64,000 bases of DNA, taken from the NCBI GenBank assembly GCA_947044365.1, contig OX345647.1, positions 5,128,010 through 5,192,009 of the forward strand. The letters run 5' to 3'. The notes under the pieces were generated by a model, which ran no database searches, had not been told where the DNA came from, and saw only the letters and a program-made list of their open reading frames with translations. Below are positions 20,396-33,139 of the stretch, piece by piece; the first letter of the stretch is position 1, and each line of letters starts with the position of its first letter. Source of the DNA: Petrosia ficiformis (Eukaryota > Porifera > Demospongiae > Haplosclerida > Petrosiidae). The position numbers were made by a program, and so were the translations under genes.

Positions 20396-20399
20396 ATAC

Positions 20400-21613
20400 T
20401 TGATAAGATCATTAGTAAATTCTTGATGACTTTGTGAGTTATGTTGCCATTGTTTGATAGTGTGTTTTTTAAAACATGATGAGTTCTTGGTGTGCTTGCA
20501 AATAGTATTGGTACTATGTTTGTGCCATATGTGATGTAATTAAAGTTATGATAGATTAGCCAAACTGATTACGGCTATCCATTCTGCCGGAAGTGTCGTA
20601 CACAATTGTAGATATATAAATACAATTATCTTGAGGAACTAGTCACAAATCCACAACATTGATGGATAGAGAGATTAAAAGGTGACATGCCATTAAAGAT
20701 TGTTGGTTGAGGGAAAGCTGAGGCTACATCAATCAATGTTGTTCAGATTGAAACCCTACCCTCCAAGTACCCCTAGGATTAAGGGACATGTCCTAGCAAA
20801 TGCGTATCAGCTACTGACAGACATGTAGCTGGAGAAACCGAAGAAGTATGCTGAGAAATATTTATAGAGTATGCTGAGAAATATTTATAATGATAAACAC
20901 ACGTTGTCTTGATGTTCCTACTATTTGATAAAGTTTACATGTCTTTTAAAACGTAGTGCTTTCTTGATGTCTTTGTGAAGTGCATTGGTGCCATTGTTAA
21001 TGTTCGTGCTATATGTGATGTCGTTTATTATGTTGACATGCTTCTGACATTATTATGTGCCAAAAGACATTTACAATAAAAACATGTTGTACAATACAAA
21101 TAAATTAATTATTAATTGTATTTGTGAAGGGTTTTGGTACCATTGATGGACAGAGAGTTTAAAGGTGTCACACACTTCAGTAGAAACAATACCCTCCACG
21201 TACCCCTAGGATTGAGGGACAGGCCGCTAGGTATTGCAGCAAATGTGTATAAGCCATTGACAGATCTATAACTGGAGAGACAGGAGAGCTATGCCAAGAA
21301 ATATTAACCAGAGACATTTATGCGATACACACGTGTTGCCATGATATGAAGATAAAATGAATTAGATCTTGTTATCATTTCCATTATGTCACTAATGTTT
21401 CATTTCTTGTTTGTATACTAGTAAGTTTTGTGAGTTGAAGATCTTTCTGAAGTGTGATTATAATATCTATTGTGTAGTGTTCATATGTATATCTGATATG
21501 ATAGGAGAAAATACTAAAGTTTATAACTGGTATGATATGTGTAGTCAATAGTGATATGTAAGATGAACTGGAAATATAATATACTATGAGAGAATTTGAA
21601 TATTGAGAATAGA
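20400..21613. other. Downstream flank of ankyrin gene 2
   Basis: Counterpart of 6060-7256, with the same internal block duplication (about 20660-20890 and 21150-21310) and small indels, including a local repeat of TATGCTGAGAAATATTTATA near 20848-20890. No gene is recognised. Confidence 0.5.
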
Positions 21614-24600
21614 CTAGTTTAAAGTGACTTGTTGTTTGTCACTTTCAATTTCGTCTACCCTATCGACAGGTTTTAAAGTTACAGGATAGCTATCTAAAGA
21701 CATCAGATCATCTTCAACATCACTATAATCAGACAGTTCTGTAGCATCGGAATGTTCCGTAGTATCAGACCCAATTTCCAATGCACTGTCAAATGACTCT
21801 AGTGAGATAGATCTCAAACCTTCACCTAAATGTCTAAATTCATTGAATAGTTTCACAATATCATGATGACCAAATCCGGAAGCGTAGGCACGTGGAGATG
21901 TACCTTCACTATTAACTAATCTGGAGTCAGCACCTGATTCAAGAAGTATTCTCACAATATCAATATGTCCATATCGTGAAGCAAGATGAAGTGCTGTAAT
22001 ACTTGCTACTGCTTGATAATTAATGTTTACATCAGCTTTAATCAACTGCTTCACAACCTCACTATGACCTATACCACTAGCTATCATAAGAGGAGTCCAC
22101 CCATTACTTTTTGCTATATTAGGATCCGCACCAGATGTAAGAAGGGTAGAGACCACAACAGAATGACCATTCATACTAGCTATATAAATAGCTGTTGCCC
22201 CGTTATTGTTACAAGCATTAGGATTAATTTTGGCCTTCAATAATATCTCAACTACCTCATTATGACCCTTACCACTACCTATCATAAGAGGAGTCGACCC
22301 ATCACTAGCTGCCATATTAGGATCAGCATCAGATGTAAGAAGGGTAGAGACGACAACAGAATGACCATTCTGACTAGCTATATAAATAGCTGTTATGCCA
22401 TTCTTTAAACAGGCATTAGGATTACCTTTGGCCTTCAATAGTACCTCAACTACCTCATTATGACCATTACCACTACCTATCATAAGAGGAGTCCATCTAT
22501 TACTATTTGCTATATTAGGATCGGCACCAGATGTAAGAAGGGTAGAGACGACAACAGAATGACCATTCATACTAGCTATATAAATAGCTGTTGCCCCGTT
22601 ATTGTTACAAGCATTAGGATTAATTTTGGCCTTCAATAATATCTCAACTACCTCATTATGACCCTTACCACTACCTATCATAAGAGGAGTCAACCCATCA
22701 CTAGCTGCCATATTAGGATCAGCACCAGATGTAAGAAGGATAGAGACAACAACAGAATGACCATTCTGACTAGCTACATAAATAGCTGTTGCCCCGTTAT
22801 TTAAACAAGCATTAGCATTAACTTTGGCCTTCAATAGTATCTTGACTACCTCATTATGACCATTCTGACTACCTATCATAAGAGGAGTCCCCCCATTACT
22901 ATTTGCTATATTAGGATCAGCACCAGATGTAAGAAGGGTAGAGACGACAACAGAATGACCATTCTGACTAGCTATATAAATAGCTGTTGTCCCGTCATTG
23001 CTACAAGCATTAGGATTACCTTTGGCCTTCAATAGTATCTCAACTACCTCGTTATGCCCTTCCTGACTACCTATCATAAGAGGAGTCGACCCATCACTCG
23101 TTGCCATATTAGGATCGGCACCAGATGTAAGAAGGGTAGAGACGACAACAGAATGACCATTCTGACTAGCTATATAAATAGCTGTTATGCCATTCTTTAA
23201 ACAGGCATTAGGATTACCTTTGGCCTTCAATAGTACCTCAACTACCTCATTATGACCATTACCACTACCTATCATAAGAGGAGTCCATCTATTACTATTT
23301 GCTATATTAGGATCGGCACCAGATGTAAGAAGGGTAGAGACGACAACAGAATGACCATTCTGACTAGCTATATAAATAGCTGTTGTGCCATTATTGTTAC
23401 AAGCATTAGGATTAATTTTGGCCTTCAATAATATCTCAACTACCTCATTATGACCATTCTGACTACTTATCATAAGAGGAGTCCACCCATTACTTTGTGC
23501 TATATTAGGATCCGCACCAGATGTAAGAAGGGTAGAGACGACAATGGAATGACCATTCTGACTAGCTATATAAATAGCTGTTACTCCGTCATTGTTACAA
23601 GCATTAGGATTAACTTTGGCCTTCAATAATATCTCAACTACCTCATTATGACCACTACCACTACCTATCATAAGAGGAGTCCATCTATTACTATTTGCTA
23701 TATTAGGATCCGCACCAGATGTAAGAAGGGTAAAGACGACAATGGAATGATCATTCTGACTAGCTATATAAATAGCTGTTGGCCCATTATTGTTACAAGC
23801 ATTAGGATTAACTTTGGCCTGCAATAATATCTCAACTACCTCATTATGACCATTACCACTACCTATCATAAGAGGAGTCAACCCATTTCTATTTGCTATA
23901 TTAGGATCTGCACCAGATGTAAGAAGGGTAGAGACGACAATGGAATGACCATTCAGACTAGCTATATAAATAGCTGTTGCCCCATTATTGTTACAAGCAT
24001 TAGGATTATCTTTGGCCTGCAATAATATCTCAACTACCTCATTATGACCAGTACCACTACCTATCATAAGAGGAGTCCACCCATTTCTATTTGCTATATT
24101 AGGATCTGCACCAGATGTAAGAAGGGTAGAGACGACAACAGAATGACCATTCTGACTAGCTATATAAATAGCTGTTGTCCCGTCATTGCTACAAGCATTA
24201 GGATTACCTTTGGCCTTCAATAGTATCTCAACTACCTCGTTATGCCCTTCCTGACTACCTATCATAAGAGGAGTCGACCCATCACTCGTTGCCATATTAG
24301 GATCGGCACCAGATGTAAGAAGGGTAGAGACGACAACAGAATGACCATTCTGACTAGCTATATAAATAGCTGTTATGCCATTCTTTAAACAGGCATTAGG
24401 ATTACCTTTGGCCTTCAATAGTACCTCAACTACCTCATTATGACCATTACCACTACCTATCATAAGAGGAGTCCATCTATTACTATTTGCTATATTAGGA
24501 TCGGCACCAGATGTAAGAAGGGTAGAGACGACAACAGAATGACCATTCTGACTAGCTATATAAATAGCTGTTGTGCCATTATTGTTACAAGCATTAGGAT

Positions 24601-26548
24601 TAATTTTGGCCTTCAATAATATCTCAACTACCTCATTATGACCATTCTGACTACTTATCATAAGAGGAGTCCACCCATTACTTTGTGCTATATTAGGATC
24701 CGCACCAGATGTAAGAAGGGTAGAGACGACAATGGAATGACCATTCTGACTAGCTATATAAATAGCTGTTACTCCGTCATTGTTACAAGCATTAGGATTA
24801 ACTTTGGCCTTCAATAATATCTCAACTACCTCATTATGACCACTACCACTACCTATCATAAGAGGAGTCCATCTATTACTATTTGCTATATTAGGATCCG
24901 CACCAGATGTAAGAAGGGTAAAGACGACAATGGAATGACCATTCTGACTAGCTATATAAATAGCTGTTGGCCCATTATTGTTACAAGCATTAGGATTAAC
25001 TTTGGCCTGCAATAATATCTCAACTACCTCATTATGACCATTACCACTACCTATCATAAGAGGAGTCAACCCATTTCTATTTGCTATATTAGGATCTGCA
25101 CCAGATGTAAGAAGGGTAGAGACGACAATGGAATGACCATTCAGACTAGCTATATAAATAGCTGTTGCCCCATTATTGTTACAAGCATTAGGATTAACTT
25201 TGGCCTGCAATAATATCTCAACTACCTCATTATGACCAGTACCACTACCTATCATAAGAGGAGTCCACCCATTTCTATTTGCTATATTAGGATCTGCACC
25301 AGATGTAAGAAGGGTAGAGACGACAATGGAATGACCATTCAGACTAGCTAACATAAGAGGTGTTGCCCCATTATATAATGTCAAATTAGCTACCTCACCT
25401 GTACCCACTGCTAGAAGAAGCTCAACAGCTCTAACATTTCCTACCTCGACAGCTTGTAAGAATGCTGATTCCAGGATATGACACCCTTCATTTGGTCCCT
25501 CATATAATACCTTATTATCTATCTTGAGGGATATCACACCTACAACTTTCAGGAGATCAGGAGACATAGTGACTAATACACTTGTATCAATATCAGGAAT
25601 TACCCAGCTAACACAAATACAACCATCTTCTATTCTAATTTGTGCAGCGCAATCATATATATTCTGAAATATCAGCTTCGCTAGCCTCTCAAACTTCTTC
25701 AGTATAACTTTACCCCAAAAATCACGTGTTTTCAAATGTAATATTTTATGATTACCACGTAAATCTCTCTTCTCTTTTAGGAGTTTCATAAGATCTTTCA
25801 CTTTCATAGACTCCTTGAATCTCTCAAGCTTGTTTGCATACTTTTCAAGGAGCTGTTGTAGTGGCTTTTCGTTGGTAAGAAAAGTATTTACAAGGCAAGC
25901 GAGAATATGATAGTTGAGAAAACAATAATGTTGACGCAGTCTTACAAAGACTGTTTCAATAGTAGCTACGTCTGTTGAAAGAGGTTGTAGCTCATAAACC
26001 TCTTGTAAAACAACCTGTATATGATCAATTGAAACCGACTTCATTTGTAGTATTTTTTGAATCTCTAATACTAACTTTGCAAAATCTGTTACTATTTCAT
26101 TAAATTCTCTGCTAATACTCTTATCAATATATATACATTTATCATCATATATTTCACTCACTCTACCAATATCCATCATTTGTGAACCACTTCCTGATTT
26201 TTCATCTTCCTGTTCCTCACTACGTGCACGAGGTGATGATAGATGAGATAAGGATGAGACATTAGTCTGGACATTGTGTTGTATACGATCAGCAAGATTA
26301 TTGTAGTGCATCTTTGTGAGAGCATTAGTAATATCATTCCAAGAAACTGGTGTAGTACGAGACTGGAAACGTTTGAACAGTTCAATTAAACATCTCTGAG
26401 TTCCTTTACTCCCATGGTTCTCTGCAATAACATCCAATTCAGGAGTAGATATACCCAAGAAAATACCAAGATCATACCACTTAGGACCAACAGAATCTAA
26501 CTCTGATGTGAACAGATCAATAGTTGGAAGAGGAATTTGGCCAGACAT
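21614..26548 (-). CDS. Death-like domain / ankyrin-repeat protein, paralogue 2
   Basis: A single-exon open frame of 1644 residues with the same order of parts as paralogue 1: Death-like domain (about 8-92), unassigned middle region, long ankyrin array, acidic tail. The linker after the Death-like domain is shorter and lacks the SHTQPLPQHETKM-like stretch. The array holds 17 dyads. Six consecutive dyads (hairpin series RNGW, RNGL, NSNRW, QSNGW, NSNRW, TSDGS) are present twice in tandem with a period of 1188 bp; for example GTTATGCCCTTCCTGAC at 23051 recurs at 24239. The two blocks differ at very few bases, so the duplication is recent. Its C-terminal repeats are complete where paralogue 1 has a small rearrangement. 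Function unknown; an adaptor or sensor is inferred. Confidence 0.85.
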   Translation of the reverse strand: MSGQIPLPTIDLFTSELDSVGPKWYDLGIFLGISTPELDVIAENHGSKGTQRCLIELFKRFQSRTTPVSWNDITNALTKMHYNNLADRIQHNVQTNVSSLSHLSSPRARSEEQEDEKSGSGSQMMDIGRVSEIYDDKCIYIDKSISREFNEIVTDFAKLVLEIQKILQMKSVSIDHIQVVLQEVYELQPLSTDVATIETVFVRLRQHYCFLNYHILACLVNTFLTNEKPLQQLLEKYANKLERFKESMKVKDLMKLLKEKRDLRGNHKILHLKTRDFWGKVILKKFERLAKLIFQNIYDCAAQIRIEDGCICVSWVIPDIDTSVLVTMSPDLLKVVGVISLKIDNKVLYEGPNEGCHILESAFLQAVEVGNVRAVELLLAVGTGEVANLTLYNGATPLMLASLNGHSIVVSTLLTSGADPNIANRNGWTPLMIGSGTGHNEVVEILLQAKVNPNACNNNGATAIYIASLNGHSIVVSTLLTSGADPNIANRNGLTPLMIGSGNGHNEVVEILLQAKVNPNACNNNGPTAIYIASQNGHSIVVFTLLTSGADPNIANSNRWTPLMIGSGSGHNEVVEILLKAKVNPNACNNDGVTAIYIASQNGHSIVVSTLLTSGADPNIAQSNGWTPLMISSQNGHNEVVEILLKAKINPNACNNNGTTAIYIASQNGHSVVVSTLLTSGADPNIANSNRWTPLMIGSGNGHNEVVEVLLKAKGNPNACLKNGITAIYIASQNGHSVVVSTLLTSGADPNMATSDGSTPLMIGSQEGHNEVVEILLKAKGNPNACSNDGTTAIYIASQNGHSVVVSTLLTSGADPNIANRNGWTPLMIGSGTGHNEVVEILLQAKDNPNACNNNGATAIYIASLNGHSIVVSTLLTSGADPNIANRNGLTPLMIGSGNGHNEVVEILLQAKVNPNACNNNGPTAIYIASQNDHSIVVFTLLTSGADPNIANSNRWTPLMIGSGSGHNEVVEILLKAKVNPNACNNDGVTAIYIASQNGHSIVVSTLLTSGADPNIAQSNGWTPLMISSQNGHNEVVEILLKAKINPNACNNNGTTAIYIASQNGHSVVVSTLLTSGADPNIANSNRWTPLMIGSGNGHNEVVEVLLKAKGNPNACLKNGITAIYIASQNGHSVVVSTLLTSGADPNMATSDGSTPLMIGSQEGHNEVVEILLKAKGNPNACSNDGTTAIYIASQNGHSVVVSTLLTSGADPNIANSNGGTPLMIGSQNGHNEVVKILLKAKVNANACLNNGATAIYVASQNGHSVVVSILLTSGADPNMAASDGLTPLMIGSGKGHNEVVEILLKAKINPNACNNNGATAIYIASMNGHSVVVSTLLTSGADPNIANSNRWTPLMIGSGNGHNEVVEVLLKAKGNPNACLKNGITAIYIASQNGHSVVVSTLLTSDADPNMAASDGSTPLMIGSGKGHNEVVEILLKAKINPNACNNNGATAIYIASMNGHSVVVSTLLTSGADPNIAKSNGWTPLMIASGIGHSEVVKQLIKADVNINYQAVASITALHLASRYGHIDIVRILLESGADSRLVNSEGTSPRAYASGFGHHDIVKLFNEFRHLGEGLRSISLESFDSALEIGSDTTEHSDATELSDYSDVEDDLMSLDSYPVTLKPVDRVDEIESDKQQVTLN

Positions 26549-26694
26549 AACTATGTAGATATGTTATGATGAGAGTTATGTCAACATGTACAGTAGATTG
26601 AGGAACTCAAAGAAGCCTAAAGATGACACACTCTGAAATAAAGTCAACAATCATTATATGAATTTTGTTTTTCTCTTCTATATATGGTAAAGAA

Positions 26695-26825
26695 TGTCAC
26701 ATGTTTATTGGGTGTGTCACTAATGAATACACTTAAAGCCACACCCAATAATGGGTGTATCCAATGGTTTAGTGATAACAACCACATCTACATATCTAAT
26801 ACCTGAGTTGACATTTATATGCTCA
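26695..26825 (-). promoter_or_regulatory. Conserved upstream element of ankyrin gene 2
   Basis: Same block as 12165-12290: TTATTGGGTGTG, CACACCCAATAA and TGGGTGT with a CCAATGG box, all conserved base for base in the hairpin arms. Confidence 0.45.
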
Positions 26826-26849
26826 ATAAATCATACTTTTTAAACTAGT

Positions 26850-27640
26850 TTTATGTTACATACTGTATAGAAGGAAAATTTTACGAGAAGAAATTTTTGC
26901 ACAGATGAGGCTTTTTGCGAGTTTAATGTTGCAAAATATTATAAGCTTAATTAATATAATTATTTAATTAATAACATTAATTCCCCCCCACAAATATATC
27001 ATGTTGAAATAGAAGAATAATGTTCAAATAGATGTCTTTTTAAGTGGAAGCAATGGCTAGAGGTATTTAGAAAAGTGATGAGCTGTTGCTTTATTGCCAT
27101 GCACAGATGTGTAATGGGCATTCTTGGCCTGTTGCTCACCAGAGATTTTGAGGTGAGATTGTGTTGCTGGTACGTTCGTTTTCTGGATTTCTTTGTTAAC
27201 TTCTCTGATGGTTGCTGAACTCATATGAGCAGAGTACTGAGTAGTATGCCATCCATAGGTTTCAGGTAGCAATACAAAGCCAGAGATAAAGCGTCTGAAC
27301 AGCTCACATGATTAAACAAGAAAGTTTTGCGAATAACAATGAATCACAAAAAATGCTAATATTTCAACCACGTGAACATTTCCCGCTATATGGTATACAT
27401 ACTTACGTACATACAGTTATAAATATATACACTATAATACTAATATCTGTCACACTGAGAAATGTTAGAATATGTACTCACCTCATTTGTAAATCTGTCT
27501 TTGTCTTTCAACATTTATAAACATTCTCAACAATCTGAAGATGACATATGGCCATGAACTTTCTCCAAACATCATGATATACGTGACAATCATATTTTAA
27601 ATGGTACATAAGTATATGAATAATAAAGTCATATAATTAA
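26850..27640. other. Unit 2-specific segment upstream of ankyrin gene 2
   Basis: Sequence with no counterpart in units 1 or 3 up to about 27420, replacing the MITE found there. A 71-residue minus-strand frame (27057-27272; YGWHTTQYSAHMSSATI) is suggestive of a mobile-element remnant but matches nothing I can name. From about 27420 the sequence again resembles unit 1 (12790-13060). Confidence 0.35.
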
Positions 27641-27863
27641 CTTACAGTAATTAAAAACAAGAAGACTCTGGAAACTCTTCATGATCCATTTTAACTAACA
27701 GGTTTTAAAATGTATTATTATAATGAAAGGAACAATGAATATTAATTAAACAAACACTTTAGTACACATACACGCATAATAAAATTATTATTATTTATTT
27801 GAATATCCTTTTTCTAAAATGAATGTAGAGTAGTAGTTATTAATAGTTATTAATATTAGTGTG

Positions 27864-29293
27864 TCACTCTGTTTGACTGGTACGTGATTGTCTCACAGTT
27901 GATATATTCATTAGTGCTCTCTCCCTACAAATATTAATAATAAAATAATTATTAATAACAATTAATTAATATTTATATCATCATTCTTTATGGTACATTA
28001 AGGGTTTTACTTATGGCATGACGGAGGGGCGAAATAAAGATAATGTGAGTGCATTATCTAATTTATTGAGTCCCCGCCCAAGTACCATATTATAGTACTG
28101 TAAAGAATGATTTAATGTCTATCACTAGTACATTAAGTAGTTAATGCATTCTTCAGTGTACATTATGCTGTTTAAAATGAAATCAGGTGACTAGTATATG
28201 AAAATGTGATTGGCTCAATGTCACGTATATAATTATTTAATATTAAAATTTATTAATAATTGCATCTATGAATATTAATTAGTATTTATTCTTACCTGGC
28301 CTTTTTCCCATGTGTTAGTTTTCTATGTATAGTAACCATTGGTTGTAACTGTTGTTGAAAATCTCTAAATTTCCTGGTCAGTTCTTTTTGCTAATTATAT
28401 CGTTCTTCACCTAACATCTCTTCATTATGAATTGACATCTGAAAAGTAAAATTCTGTACAAGACACAAGAAGGATTAGTGTCCAGCTCAATACAACAAAT
28501 CTACATATACTTACATTTCCAATTTCATATTTTTGTCTCCTTAACAAATACAAAGGAGGCACATCCCCATGCCCATGTCCTGATCAGAGATCGAGGAACT
28601 GCAATGCTTCCAAAGTTTTGCATACAAATTGACACATTACAAAACATGAGATGAAGAAGAACTTCCATAGTGAGACTCTTCCAAGAACACTTTGAAGGTT
28701 TTCAATACTGTCGACATTACTTCTATAGTGTCCAGTACTAAAAGACTTGCTTCTCCAGCTAATGATGCTTCAACTTCAACATTTCCTTTAGGTCTAATGA
28801 ATATGTAAGTGATGAATGGATAGTGAGATAAATAAAATATGAAATTGAATTGTTGATGAGGTATATAAACTATATATGCAAAATATACCTAACCAAATCA
28901 AATGGTTCCCATCATAATTATAATGAAAGGACTACTAATGAGCACTTGGATGGTTCAAGGTTCAATAAATAGATTGATGAATATATTTACAAAATAGATA
29001 AAATTCTGGTCACTTGTATATAGTAAGTACACTCACTTCTTAGACTGCTCTGCTGCAGCTTGCCAATGTGTCTTCTTTTCCTAGTGAAAAAAGGATGAAC
29101 CACCAGCCCATTTCAAAATTTTCTGCTGTCTCCCTGTCTAGCTAACCTCTCTTTGGCTGCTATTCGATTCTTAATATCAGTAGATTTGGAAAACATTGCA
29201 GCAATTCAACTACCTTGGTTAGTCAAGTTCGGTTTTCCTATGCACTCAAAACATCATATGACTCATAAATCCAATAGATTCAGAAAATTCAAC
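27864..29293 (-). pseudogene. DOCK 3'-exon pseudogene, unit 2 (exons 38, 37, 25, 24)
   Basis: Same set as unit 1: exon 38 (27864-27924), exon 37 (28296-28438, with a 10-bp deletion near its 5' end), exon 25 (28515-28793, with the same 94-bp deletion) and exon 24 (29037-29293). The donor after exon 37 (GTAAGAATA) and the acceptor of exon 25 are still intact here, unlike unit 1. The shared 94-bp loss and the shared loss of exons 26-36 show that both pseudogenes descend from one broken copy. Confidence 0.85.
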
Positions 29294-30809
29294 CTGTATG
29301 TAAGATAAGAGGATGTATAGCATTCATTCAACCTGTATGTAAGATAAGAGGATGTATAGCATTCATTCAACCTGTATGTAAGATAAGAGGATGTATAGCA
29401 TTCATTCAACCTGTATGTAAGATAAGAGGATGTATAGCATTCATTCAACCTGTATGTAAGATAAGAGGATGTATAGCATTCATTCAACCTGTATGTAAGA
29501 TAAGAGGATGTATAGCATTCATTCAACCTGTATGTAAGATAAGAGGATGTATAGCATTCATTCAACCTGTATGTAAGATAAGAGGATGTATAGCATTCAT
29601 TCAACCTGTATGTAAGATAAGAGGATGTATAGCATTCATTCAACCTGTATGTAAGATAAGAGGATGTATAGCATTCATTCAACCTGTATGTAAGATAAGA
29701 GGATGTATAGCATTCATTCAACCTGTATGTAAGATAAGAGGATGTATAGCATTCATTCAACCTGTATGTAAGATAAGAGGATGTATAGCATTCATTCAAC
29801 CTGTATGTAAGATAAGAGGATGTATAGAATTCATTCAACCTGTATGTAAGATAAGAGGATGTATAGCATTCATTCAACCTGTATGTAAGATAAGAGGATG
29901 TATAGCATTCATTCAACCTGTATGTAAGATAAGAGGATGTATAGCATTCATTCAACCTGTATGTAAGATAAGAGGATGTATAGCATTCATTCAACCTGTA
30001 TGTAAGATAAGAGGATGTATAGCATTCATTCAACCTGTATGTAAGATAAGAGGATGTATAGCATTCATTCAACCTGTATGTAAGATAAGAGGATGTATAG
30101 CATTCATTCAACCTGTATGTAAGATAAGAGGATGTATAGCATTCATTCAACCTGTATGTAAGATAAGAGGATGTATAGCATTCATTCAACCTGTATGTAA
30201 GATAAGAGGATGTATAGCATTCATTCAACCTGTATGTAAGATAAGAGGATGTATAGAATTCATTCAACCTGTATGTAAGATAAGAGGATGTATAGCATTC
30301 ATTCAACCTGTATGTAAGATAAGAGGATGTATAGCATTCATTCAACCTGTATGTAAGATAAGAGGATGTATAGAATTCATTCAACCTGTATGTAAGATAA
30401 GAGGATGTATAGCATTCATTCAACCTGTATGTAAGATAAGAGGATGTATAGCATTCATTCAACCTGTATGTAAGATAAGAGGATGTATAGCATTCATTCA
30501 ATCTGTATGTAAGATAAGAGGATGTATAGAATTCATTCAACCTGTATGTAAGATAAGAGGATGTATAGAATTCATTCAACCTGTATGTAAGATAAGAGGA
30601 TGTATAGCATTCATTCAACCTGTATGTAAGATAAGAGGATGTATAGCATTCATTCAACCTGTATGTAAGATAAGAGGATGTATAGCATTCATTCAACCTG
30701 TATGTAAGATAAGAGGATGTATAGAATTCATTCAACCTGTATGTAAGATAAGAGGATGTATAGCATTCATTCAACCCGTATGTAAGATAAGAGGATGTAT
30801 AGCATTCAT
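29288..30809. repeat. 39-bp minisatellite, 39 copies
   Basis: 1522 bp of the same unit as 14654-16760. GAATTC variants are more frequent, and two single-base variants (AATCTG near 30500, AACCCG near 30775) occur. It is again attached to the acceptor of the broken exon 24 and followed by the same junction sequence. Confidence 0.95.
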
Positions 30810-31005
30810 TTTGTAGTCATCGTTGTCTAGTTTATTAATATGATTATTGAACGTGACAGTAAAAATAAAACCACACCCATCAATACTGGTCTGACTATAG
30901 CCTGACCTACTCTTGTCTTGTATTATAATTATATATTATTAATAAACCTAGTCATTGTGTTATCACATATTATATGCATGTACAAGCAATATATCTTATG
31001 TATGG
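30810..31005. other. Second DOCK-KRI1 junction
   Basis: Nearly identical to 16761-16955, ending in the first bases of KRI1 exon 2 near 30915. Identity of the two junctions means the second duplication copied an existing junction. Confidence 0.6.
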
Positions 31006-31581
31006 TAGGTGGGGCTAATTTTGTGTTTTTGTACAATTGAGAAACAATCATCTCTTGTTTGTGAGACATGAGTGTTTTTGTTATGAACCTGCTTGTGCAG
31101 GACAGTGGACCAATGCACTCCAACACTATGTATGCAAGCTGTAGAATTCTACATTTATGTTAACATTAAGGTATAAAATACATGTGAGGGTAAGGCTGGA
31201 ATCCCAACAAAACTTCTTGCACAGAATATATTATATAGTCACTAAACATACTAGATTGTGTTTAAACAAGTTTATATGTAACAAGAAAGTACCTTATAAT
31301 GATAAATAACTATTTAAATCCTTTTAGAGCTGTCATAATTAATACTACAATATACGTTCTTAGCCATGTGTACAAAATTACCAAAAAGACCTAAAATACA
31401 AAATTAATCTCAAAGAATGTAATATAACTAATATAAAACGACTGGATCTTCTGAATTAAACTGAAGAAACTACAATAACAAAACTTCTGAACAAATTGGC
31501 TCAGTTGTTTGTAAAACAAGTAAACTGCTAAGCAACAATGACCAAAGTACGAAGTTTGTATTAAATTAGCCCCACCCACCT
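31006..31581. mobile_element. MITE-like element with GGTGGGGCTAATTT ends, unit 3
   Basis: The copy of 16957-17532, with a handful of substitutions and the same inverted ends. Confidence 0.65.
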
Positions 31582-31796
31582 TCAAAATGAATAGATATTT
31601 ATATAATATATAGTCATGTACTATTAATGAAATGAATTGTATATATAACAATATGATAACTGTTCAGTTTAGTTTGTAACACAAACAGAACAGATACTAT
31701 ACAAGATACTTTATTATAATCATTAGTGATTCCATAATGTCCTCTTATAATACACTCTTATAAATACACAAGATGATGATATACTATATCACTTAC

Positions 31797-31872
31797 ATTT
31801 TGATAACTCTTCTGATCTCTTTCTCTTCTCATATTGATCAGCATAAGTCTTGTTAATAGTTAACCCCTCCAT
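31797..31872 (-). pseudogene. Orphan KRI1 exon 1, unit 3
   Basis: 76 bp, ATG at 31872, intact GTAAGTG donor, encoding the same N-terminus as unit 2 with Gln-Tyr (ADQYEKRKR). Exon 2 and later exons are absent. Confidence 0.8.
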
Positions 31873-32329
31873 GTTTCAACTATCACCACGTGGTTAACAC
31901 ACCTACTAATTAATTTTATATGTCTACTATGAATAATTAATTTTAAAATTATTTTCATACCAGATTACACAAAAAAGAAAAATAAATAAATAGACTGTTA
32001 GTTCACAATAGTGTATGTATGAGAATAAATACATGTGAAACATAAAATAATTGTGTATACAAATATGTAAGTTATATTGAATAGTGTATGAATTAAAATA
32101 TATGTATGAGTTGTATATCAGTGACAAATATGTGACAACACTTCTAGTTGGCTTTTAAAATATGTTTGACTGTCGTAGGATTGTTATCAAAGAGATTTCA
32201 TTATTTACTAAGATGTTTCAAAACTTAGAGATTTACTGGTAGCTTACGATGGATTATGACGATAGCAAAGGAGAGTAAAAATGTATCCTTAACATCAACT
32301 AATCTGGAACTATTATCAGTATCTGATGT

Positions 32330-33115
32330 TAGTGATACGAGTATTTCATCATAGTGCTTCATTGTTACTCGTTTTAGTGCTTCATTGATACATGTTTAGG
32401 ACTTAGGGATAGGGAATGCTTCATCGATACACATGCACATAGAGTACTTCATCGGAGTGCTTCATCGTTACACAGGTGAGTACTTCATTGATACATGTTT
32501 AGCATATAGGACTTAGGGTTTAGGATTTAGGGATAGGGAATGCTTCATCGATACACATAGAGTACTTCATCAGAGTGCTTCATCATTACACAGGAGAGTA
32601 CTTCATCGATACATGTTTAGCATTTAGGATTTAGGATTTAGGGATAGGGAATGCTTCATCGATACACATGCACATAGAGTACTTCATCGGAATGCTTCAT
32701 CATTACACAAGTGAGTACTTTATTGATACATGTTTAGCATTTAAGGCTTAGGATATAGGGATAGGGAATGCTTCATCGATACACATGTACATAGAGTACT
32801 TCGTCGGAATGCTTCATCGTTACACAGGTGAGTACTTTATTGATACATGTTTAGCATTTAAGGTTTAGGATTTAGGGATAGGGAATGCTTCATCGATACA
32901 CATGGATAGAGTACTTCATCGTTACACAGGTGAGTACTTCAATGATACATGATTAGCATTTAGGGTTTAGGACTTAGGGATAGGGAATGCTTCATCGATA
33001 CACATGCACATAGAGTACTTCATCAAAGTGCTTCATCATTACACAGCCGAGTACTTCACATTAGTACTTAGTCGGAATGCTTCATTGATACAGATGCATA
33101 GAGTACTTTATCGAA
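32330..33115. repeat. TACTTCATCG satellite, unit 3
   Basis: Counterpart of 3580-4745 and 18385-19075 with its own repeat number and order. The words GATACACATGCACATAGAGT and GGATTTAGGGATAGGGAATG recur throughout. Confidence 0.85.
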
Positions 33116-33139
33116 ATAGATAATGTTTCTGGCATTAAC

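Noticed and set aside
29263..30774. The 503-residue counterpart frame in unit 2
   Set aside because: Same reason as for 14620-16725: it is the second copy of the minisatellite.
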